A stretch of 64,000 nucleotides of DNA, taken from JBHOQS01 sp042408875 (lineage in GTDB: Bacteria; Chloroflexota; UBA11872; JBHOQS01). Shown here piece after piece: positions 58,825 through 64,000 of this stretch (its first letter is position 1; each line of letters starts with the position of its first letter). The translations under genes were made by a program, and so were the position numbers. The stretch spans positions 310,001 to 374,000 of the forward strand of contig JBHOQS010000023.1 in assembly GCA_042408875.1 (NCBI GenBank), read 5' to 3'. The notes beneath the pieces were generated by a model that was not told the DNA's origin, made no database searches, and saw nothing but the letters and a program-made list of their open reading frames with translations.

Positions 58825-60276
58825 CTATCTCAGTGCCGGCAGCACTAGCGGATCGTTCGTGCGGCGCTGCCAGGCCAGCAGCCGCTCGGAGAGCATGTGC
58901 ACGACTGCCGCGTAGGCCGGGTCATGAAACAGATTGTGTATCTCGCCGGGATCAGCCTGAAGATCATAGAGCTCATGCTCACCGGTCATGTGCAGCGTCA
59001 GCTTCCAGCGGCCGCGCCGGATCGTGCGTGCGTCGAGGCTGAGCGGCTGTTCATCCGGCCCGGTGCGCACCGCGCGCAGCTGCTCGCGGACATGATCGAA
59101 GCCATCCCAGCCGTTCCATTCGATGATGACCTCAGCCTCATCCGGCGCCGTGTCCCCGTGAGCGAGCAGCGGCACCAGGCTCCGGCCCTGGAGATGTTCC
59201 GGCAACGGTAGCCCGAGCAGCTCGAGAAGGGTGGGCACCAGGTCGATCAGACTGACCGGCGTGGCGATGCGGCGCGGCTGCAGACCTGGCACGCGGATCA
59301 GTAAGGGCACGCGCACGGCGCCCTCATACTGCATGCACTTGGCCACCAGGCGGTGGTCGCCCATCATATCCCCGTGGTCGCTCGTGTAGACAACGATGGT
59401 ATCCTCGGCCAGCCCAAGCTCCTCCAGGCGTTGCACAATCCGCCCGGCGTGCTTATCGACAAGCGAGCACAGGCCCCAGTAGCGCGCCTTCAGGTCCTTC
59501 CAGCCAGCCTCGTCATTACTGTGCACGTGGCGGTTGTGCTGGGCGTAGAACTCCCGCAGCAGACGGTAGTGCAGCGGCACCGTCGGCTCCATCTCACGGT
59601 ACCAGGATTCCGGAAGGGACATATCTTCGGCCCGGTACATGCCGTCGAAGGGACCGAAGAACGGCATGTGCGGCTCCAGGAAGTTCACCATCAAGAAGAA
59701 CGGTTGCTCGTGATAGGTCTCGAGGAAGCGGATGCATTCCCTAGCCTGGAAGGCCGGCTTGCCGACCTCCTCGGGCAGGCGTGCCGCGGTCGAGCGACTG
59801 AAGATGCGGTAGCCGCGCCGCTCGTCAGGTGGTGTGTAGCCGCGCTGCACCAGGAACTGGTGGTATGAACTGAAGCCTTCGGCCGCATAGTCTGTGGTGT
59901 AATTGTCTTCGGTGCTGACCCAGAATTGCTCGAAGCCTCGCTGCGGCCGCACCTCGTTGCCCAGATGCCACTTGCCGATGTAGCCGCAGACGTAACCCGC
60001 TGGGCGGAGCAACTCCGCCAGGGTGGGGATGGCCGTGGTAAGGACCATGTTATTGCGCAGCAGGCCGTGTGTGTGCGGATAGACGCCGGTAACGACCGTG
60101 GCCCGTGAGGGGCTGCACACCGGCTGGGTGCAGTACGCCTGCTCGAACAGCACGCTCTGCGCCGCCAGCCTATCCAGGCTCGGCGTGCGAATGTGCGAGT
60201 TCCCATAGGCCCCGATCGTATCGGGGCGTTGCTCGTCGGTCCAGATGAACAGCAGGTTCCTCGGGCGCCCAGCCAC
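58825..60276 (-). CDS. Sulfatase, formylglycine (cysteine) type
   Basis: A 483-residue alkaline-phosphatase-superfamily sulfatase. The active-site motif CSPSR begins at residue 54; this Cys must be converted to formylglycine by a maturase not encoded here. Metal residues are in IWTDEQRPDT at the N-terminus and VVYTSDHGDMMGDH in the middle. GTG 60276 is the start: GGGAGGG lies 6 bases upstream, whereas the ATG eight codons earlier precedes that site. There is no signal peptide, so it would act inside the cell. Substrate unknown; choline sulfate or glycan sulfates are possible. nth follows immediately. Confidence 0.9.
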   Translation of the reverse strand: MAGRPRNLLFIWTDEQRPDTIGAYGNSHIRTPSLDRLAAQSVLFEQAYCTQPVCSPSRATVVTGVYPHTHGLLRNNMVLTTAIPTLAELLRPAGYVCGYIGKWHLGNEVRPQRGFEQFWVSTEDNYTTDYAAEGFSSYHQFLVQRGYTPPDERRGYRIFSRSTAARLPEEVGKPAFQARECIRFLETYHEQPFFLMVNFLEPHMPFFGPFDGMYRAEDMSLPESWYREMEPTVPLHYRLLREFYAQHNRHVHSNDEAGWKDLKARYWGLCSLVDKHAGRIVQRLEELGLAEDTIVVYTSDHGDMMGDHRLVAKCMQYEGAVRVPLLIRVPGLQPRRIATPVSLIDLVPTLLELLGLPLPEHLQGRSLVPLLAHGDTAPDEAEVIIEWNGWDGFDHVREQLRAVRTGPDEQPLSLDARTIRRGRWKLTLHMTGEHELYDLQADPGEIHNLFHDPAYAAVVHMLSERLLAWQRRTNDPLVLPALR

Positions 60277-60418
60277 GTCGATCCCTCCCTTGCATCGCAA
60301 TCGTTCGGTCCGCCAGTGTACACCTTGAAGGTCAGGTGTAGATATACCGACGTATGGATTGAGGCAGCGGAGCCTCAGGGCTCCCGGAGCAAGGGGTCAG
60401 CGCGCTGCCTCTTCCGCT

Positions 60419-61795
60419 TCATCCCGCCAAGAGTAGTCGGTCGGCCTCCGCCTTCACGCGCTCCAGTCCTTCACGGACGCTGAGCTTGCCCTCTGCGATC
60501 TCCCGCAAGACCGGGGTTGCCGCAGCCTGGATCTCGATCCAGGCCGGCACCACCGGCCAGGTTCTGCCGTTCTTGTCTGCCAGCTTGAACAGCACATCCA
60601 GACTGCGCACTGGCTGGCTCTCTCGATACTCCCGCGATTGCGCCACCGACCTGCGCCACGGGAACGAGCGCCCCAGCGAGGCGAGGTACATCAACGTCTC
60701 CGCACCGGCCAGGTGCTTGAGAAACTCCCAAGCGGCGTCGCGGGCTGACGTGCCGGCGAGAATACCGTAGCCGTTGGCGTTGAGCAGCCCGATCTGTCCA
60801 GCGCGGCCGCGGGGGTTCAGCACGATGTCGAACGCAAACTGCGGATCATGCCGCCACTGGTACGAGCTGGTGATCGGGGAGATCTGCATGGCAACGGTGC
60901 CTTCAGGGAACCAGCGCAAGCCCTCAGCTGGCTCGCCTGGACGCGGCGCGACGCGGTGCCGGTGCAGCAGGTCGGCCAGGAACTGCACCGCCTCCACAGC
61001 CGGGGCGTCGGTCAGGGTGCACTTTCGCCGCTCCGCATCGAAGTAATCACTTCCGGCCGACCAGAGGAACGGGCCGATGCCGTTCCAGGAGAGATTGACA
61101 CTGAACCCCACTATGCGTAGCGTCTCGCCCTCGCGCTGGGTCAGCCGACGGGCCACCTCGGCGAAGCGCTCCCAGGTCCACGTCCCGCGGGCGTCCTCCT
61201 CGGGGGGCGCCGGCAGGCCCGCCTGCTGGAACAACCGGCCGTTCCAGAAGAGCGGGTTCGGCCCGCCGATCACCGGCAGCGTATAGAGCTTCTCCTGGTA
61301 GCGGCTCAGGGGAAGGACCGCCGGCCAGAAGTCCTCGAGCTCGTAGCGGTCGCGCCGGATGAGCTCATCGAGCACCACGAGCAGGCCTCTCAGGGCAAAG
61401 CGGGGCATATTCTCGCTCTGAATGCGTGCCACATCCGGCGCCGTCCCGCTGGCCAGTTGCACCAGGAGTTTCTCATGGTACGGGCCTGTGCCGCTCGGCT
61501 CCCCGACGTTTTCGACCTGGATCTGAGGCAGCTTCTCCCGGAATGTGGCGATGACGCGGTCCTGGATCTGGATCTCGTCCGGGCTGGCGCCCCAGTAAGT
61601 GAAGCGGATCGCGGCCGGCCCAAGCGGTGCAGGCGCGGCCGGGCGCTCCTGCTGGCGGCGGCAAGCTGCCGCTAGGACGGAGCCGGCGAACACCGCGCCT
61701 CCGCCTGTTAGTCCGCCTAGCCCTGATAGTTCGCCCAGCAGGAAGCGCCGGCGCGTGGGAGAGGGCATCGGTCGCCCTGAGAGCATCGCCAGCAT
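60419..61795 (-). CDS. Extracellular sugar-type ABC substrate-binding lipoprotein (SBP 9)
   Basis: A 458-residue SBP. The signal has TRRRFLLGELSG at residues 14-25 and a lipobox ending at Cys45 (VLAAAC). The mature part begins AIRFTYWGASPDEIQ and includes KLLVQLASGTAPDVAR and a WTWERFAEVARRLT hinge. ATG 61795 follows GGAGGGAGGCGAGGAAT; an internal ATG at residue 10 is possible. It lies upstream of the sulfatase gene in the same direction, with a 142-base gap, so a sulfated ligand is conceivable. No permease is adjacent. Confidence 0.9.
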   Translation of the reverse strand: MLAMLSGRPMPSPTRRRFLLGELSGLGGLTGGGAVFAGSVLAAACRRQQERPAAPAPLGPAAIRFTYWGASPDEIQIQDRVIATFREKLPQIQVENVGEPSGTGPYHEKLLVQLASGTAPDVARIQSENMPRFALRGLLVVLDELIRRDRYELEDFWPAVLPLSRYQEKLYTLPVIGGPNPLFWNGRLFQQAGLPAPPEEDARGTWTWERFAEVARRLTQREGETLRIVGFSVNLSWNGIGPFLWSAGSDYFDAERRKCTLTDAPAVEAVQFLADLLHRHRVAPRPGEPAEGLRWFPEGTVAMQISPITSSYQWRHDPQFAFDIVLNPRGRAGQIGLLNANGYGILAGTSARDAAWEFLKHLAGAETLMYLASLGRSFPWRRSVAQSREYRESQPVRSLDVLFKLADKNGRTWPVVPAWIEIQAAATPVLREIAEGKLSVREGLERVKAEADRLLLAG

Positions 61796-61931
61796 ATTCC
61801 TCGCCTCCCTCCGATCGTTCCAACGACCTTATCGTACCTGAACTGCCGCCCGACTTCATCCCTTTCGGCCAGAGGGTCTTCTGCTACCGGCGGCAGGGGG
61901 CGAGGGAGCTGCCCTCTATGCTGGATGCAGC

Positions 61932-63143
61932 TCACGGCCGCCCGGCGGGAGGCGCTGGAGTGCGTTGAGCTAGGCGGGGAAGCTTGAAGGCGGCGCAGGC
62001 ATTCTCATAGAAGACCTTGCGCGCCCAGGCCGCCGGCAGCAGGCGGGCGGCGCGGTCTACCTGGTCAGCGTCGTAGTGGGGCCAGTCCGTCGAGAAGAGC
62101 AGGTGGTCTACCAGCCCAGCTCCTTCGATCAGCGCGACCAGCGCCTGCGGGTCCTCCGGCTCCTCTAGGCGCTGGGTCGTCACATAGACCTGCCGTCGGA
62201 TGTAGGTGCTGGGTTTGTCGTCATAAAACGGGACCTCATGCCGAAGCCAGCGATACTGCTCATCCAGCCGCCACATGACGAAGGGTAGCCACGAGACCCC
62301 GCACTCTGTGAACACAATCTTGAGTCGGGGAAAGCGCGCGAGCACGCCGGTGGTAGCAATGCTCACCAGGTTGGCGATGGCGCACAGGGGTTTGCCCAGG
62401 GCTTGTTTCGCCAGGGCTGTGTCGTACTGGTAGAGCTGGTGCGGGAAGACTGGGTGCAGGAAAGTGTAGCTGTGCAGCACAACCGGCAGGCTGGCCGCCT
62501 CGGCGGCGGCGTAGATCGGATCATACTGCCGGTGGCCCCAGAGGGGATACACGCCAGCGGTGGGCAGGTAGACTGCCGCTACCCCTTCAACCGCGGCGCA
62601 GCGCTCGATCTCACGGGCGGAGGCACGCGGATCCTGCGCGGCCACCATGATGGCACCGTAGATGCCCTGCTCCGGGGCAAGCCAGCGCTCACACAGGTAG
62701 CGGTTGTACGTCTGGGCAATAGCAACCGGATACGAGGCATCCTGCCGCACCGCAGTCCCCAGCAGGCGGCCGGTGAACACGATCGCGGCATCGATGCCGC
62801 GCGCATCGAGATCGGCGCGGAGCTGTTCCCGCGTGCGTAGGACGTGTGGCTGCAAGCGCGGGTCGTCACCGATGGGCGGATCTACCGGGGTGAGCGGCGA
62901 GTAGCCGGGCGTGTCCAGCCAGCGCTCGGGCATGCGATGCGCCTCCAGCGCCCGACGCAGCATCCCTTCTGCAAACTCTGCCAGCTCCTGCGGATCCTCG
63001 TGGATATGCACGTCGGCGTCAACGATCGGATAATCCTGCCAGACCCTCGCCCCTGGCCCCTCTCCCGAAGATCTGAGGGAGGAGGAAACAGGCGCTTGCT
63101 CGGCGGGCTGATAGGCGTCTTCTGGGTGCATCGCTTCTCTCAC
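61932..63143 (-). CDS. Amidohydrolase-family metal-dependent hydrolase
   Basis: A 403-residue TIM-barrel hydrolase of the amidohydrolase-2/ACMSD-like group. The first metal motif is VDADVHIHEDP with the His-x-His pair near residue 45; later ligands are in LHSYTFLHPV and the Asp of FSTDWPHYDAD. Members include decarboxylases of aromatic or muconate-type acids. It begins 42 bases after the Rieske gene stop, and resembles the partial gene at 63679 (shared DWPH-x-D motif), so the two are paralogues in one cluster. An in-frame ATG at residue 5 is an alternative start. Confidence 0.85.
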   Translation of the reverse strand: MREAMHPEDAYQPAEQAPVSSSLRSSGEGPGARVWQDYPIVDADVHIHEDPQELAEFAEGMLRRALEAHRMPERWLDTPGYSPLTPVDPPIGDDPRLQPHVLRTREQLRADLDARGIDAAIVFTGRLLGTAVRQDASYPVAIAQTYNRYLCERWLAPEQGIYGAIMVAAQDPRASAREIERCAAVEGVAAVYLPTAGVYPLWGHRQYDPIYAAAEAASLPVVLHSYTFLHPVFPHQLYQYDTALAKQALGKPLCAIANLVSIATTGVLARFPRLKIVFTECGVSWLPFVMWRLDEQYRWLRHEVPFYDDKPSTYIRRQVYVTTQRLEEPEDPQALVALIEGAGLVDHLLFSTDWPHYDADQVDRAARLLPAAWARKVFYENACAAFKLPRLAQRTPAPPAGRP

Positions 63144-63185
63144 CGAGTGCTAGGTTATGCGCAGCCAAGGGCTGCGCCTCGGCGG

Positions 63186-63542
63186 CTAGAGCACGATCTT
63201 AATCTCGTCTCCCTCGACCTTGACGGTGTAGCGGCGCAGGCGGATATGGCGGTAGGCGAGGCACTGTCCGGTGGGGATGTGGAACTCCAGCCCATGCCAC
63301 GGGCAGGCCACCACTTCGCCATCGTAGCGCCACTCAGGCTCCCAGTCGCTGGTCGCATCGGCGATGATCGCGCCGCCCAGCTTGCCCTCGCAGAGCGGGC
63401 CAAGCTGGTGGGGACAGACGTTGGGCAGGGCATAATAGGCATCGCCGATGCGAAAGAGCCCGATGCGGGCGCGCCCGACCTGCACGATCCTGCGCTGGCC
63501 GGGCTTGAGCTCATCTGTCCGCGCAACCACGTACTCTGCCAT
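63186..63542 (-). CDS. Rieske-type 2Fe-2S ferredoxin
   Basis: A 118-residue Rieske domain protein. Cluster ligands are in CPHQLGPLC and CPWHGLEF, the standard C-x-H ... C-x2-H pattern, here C-P-H and C-P-W-H. It lacks a signal peptide and a membrane anchor, so it resembles soluble Rieske ferredoxins that feed ring-hydroxylating oxygenases. ATG 63542 follows GAGGGCAGGT. Amidohydrolase genes flank it on both sides. The matching oxygenase and reductase are not in the window. Confidence 0.9.
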   Translation of the reverse strand: MAEYVVARTDELKPGQRRIVQVGRARIGLFRIGDAYYALPNVCPHQLGPLCEGKLGGAIIADATSDWEPEWRYDGEVVACPWHGLEFHIPTGQCLAYRHIRLRRYTVKVEGDEIKIVL

Positions 63543-63678
63543 ACCTGCCCTCAAGATACGGGCCCAGCGGCGCTGCGCCCCTTACTCCGCTTCGCCGCGC
63601 CTCACCGAAGTCCGCTCACCGCCGCGCATGCTGTTTGCCACAGCGCACCAGCGCCCCTACCCGGCTGCCGCACCCCAT

Positions 63679-64000
63679 TCACAACGTCTCGCCCTGCCGG
63701 TAGTGGTCGCGGTACTTCACTGGCACTTTGATTTTAGGCATGAGCTTGAGGGCGTTCGCTCCCATCAGCTTGCGCTTGACCCGTTCGGAGACCGGCAGCT
63801 CGAACACCGCCCGCGGGTGGTCGAAGTCGTGGTGTGGCCAGTCCGAGGCGAACACCGTGGTATCCTCGCCATCGTAGATGCGAATGAGGTCGACCAGATC
63901 CTGCTTGTTCTCCGGCTCCTCCACCGGCTGGGTGCCGAAGTAGAAGCCGCGGATCCACTTGCTGGGGCGGTCGTTATAGAACGGCCACTGGAAGCGGTTC
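63679..64000 (-). CDS. Amidohydrolase-family hydrolase, 5' end beyond window
   Basis: The C-terminal 107 codons of an amidohydrolase. The sequence includes FYNDRPSKWIRGFYFGTQPV and FASDWPHHDFDHP, the late metal-ligand Asp motif of the family, and matches the DWPHYDAD region of the gene at 61932. The stop is at 63679-63681. The start is outside the window. A degenerate REP-like palindrome (63560-63581) lies in the 136-base gap to the Rieske gene. Confidence 0.85.
   Translation of the reverse strand, partial: NRFQWPFYNDRPSKWIRGFYFGTQPVEEPENKQDLVDLIRIYDGEDTTVFASDWPHHDFDHPRAVFELPVSERVKRKLMGANALKLMPKIKVPVKYRDHYRQGETL

Overview
The window is GC-rich bacterial chromosomal DNA, most likely from the phylum Chloroflexota (a Thermomicrobia or Chloroflexia relative). 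The support is indirect: a complete 14-gene nuoA-N operon in canonical order, an unusual number of Tat-type substrate-binding lipoproteins, and a CpsB/CpsD/Wzz-type polysaccharide locus of the kind found in monoderm or atypical-envelope bacteria. No rRNA gene or taxon-diagnostic marker is present, so the placement is an inference. I see no phage, insertion sequence or CRISPR array.

Layout. 1-1.7 kb: 3' part of homoserine kinase and an SDR oxidoreductase. 2.0-2.2 kb: a tRNA-Gln(CTG) unit with promoter and terminator. 2.3-16.2 kb: seven sugar-type ABC substrate-binding proteins (SBPs), mostly single-gene cassettes on alternating strands, with a small lipoprotein/methyltransferase operon and a second SDR between them. 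16-20 kb: a DUF4388-membrane-LamG-like protein, RadC, and two small proteins. 20-28.6 kb: a minus-strand exopolysaccharide operon (two glycosyltransferases, initiating sugar transferase, two Wzz-like proteins, CpsD-type kinase, CpsB-type phosphatase, RmlB). 29-35 kb: plus-strand genes (tyrosine recombinase, HAD phosphatase, RmlC-like epimerase, glycosyltransferase, UDP-galactopyranose-mutase-like flavoprotein). 35-38 kb: rpmB and an rlmN with a long arginine-rich tail. 37.7-53.2 kb: nuoA-N (complex I) on the minus strand behind a near-perfect sigma-70 promoter. 53.3-64 kb: minus-strand VOC dioxygenase, two more SBPs, GH20 hexosaminidase, ThpR, endonuclease III, sulfatase, and a Rieske/amidohydrolase group that runs off the end.

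How it works together. Nine SBPs occur without a single ABC permease or ATPase gene, so they presumably feed transporters encoded elsewhere. A GH20 enzyme and a sulfatase near two of them suggest uptake and cytoplasmic breakdown of amino-sugar or sulfated glycans. The polysaccharide genes build a surface glycan but lack an evident flippase and polymerase here. Complex I would supply NADH oxidation.

The strongest unexplained signal is in the spacers. Many contain short direct tandem duplications (units of 6-17 bp, two to four copies, a different unit at each locus), often next to a start codon. Other points of note are a 51-bp perfectly alternating purine-pyrimidine tract inside the nuo operon, a recombinase lacking the usual catalytic lysine, an RlmN tail that overlaps nuoN antisense, and two single-helix membrane microproteins of 29 and 36 residues.
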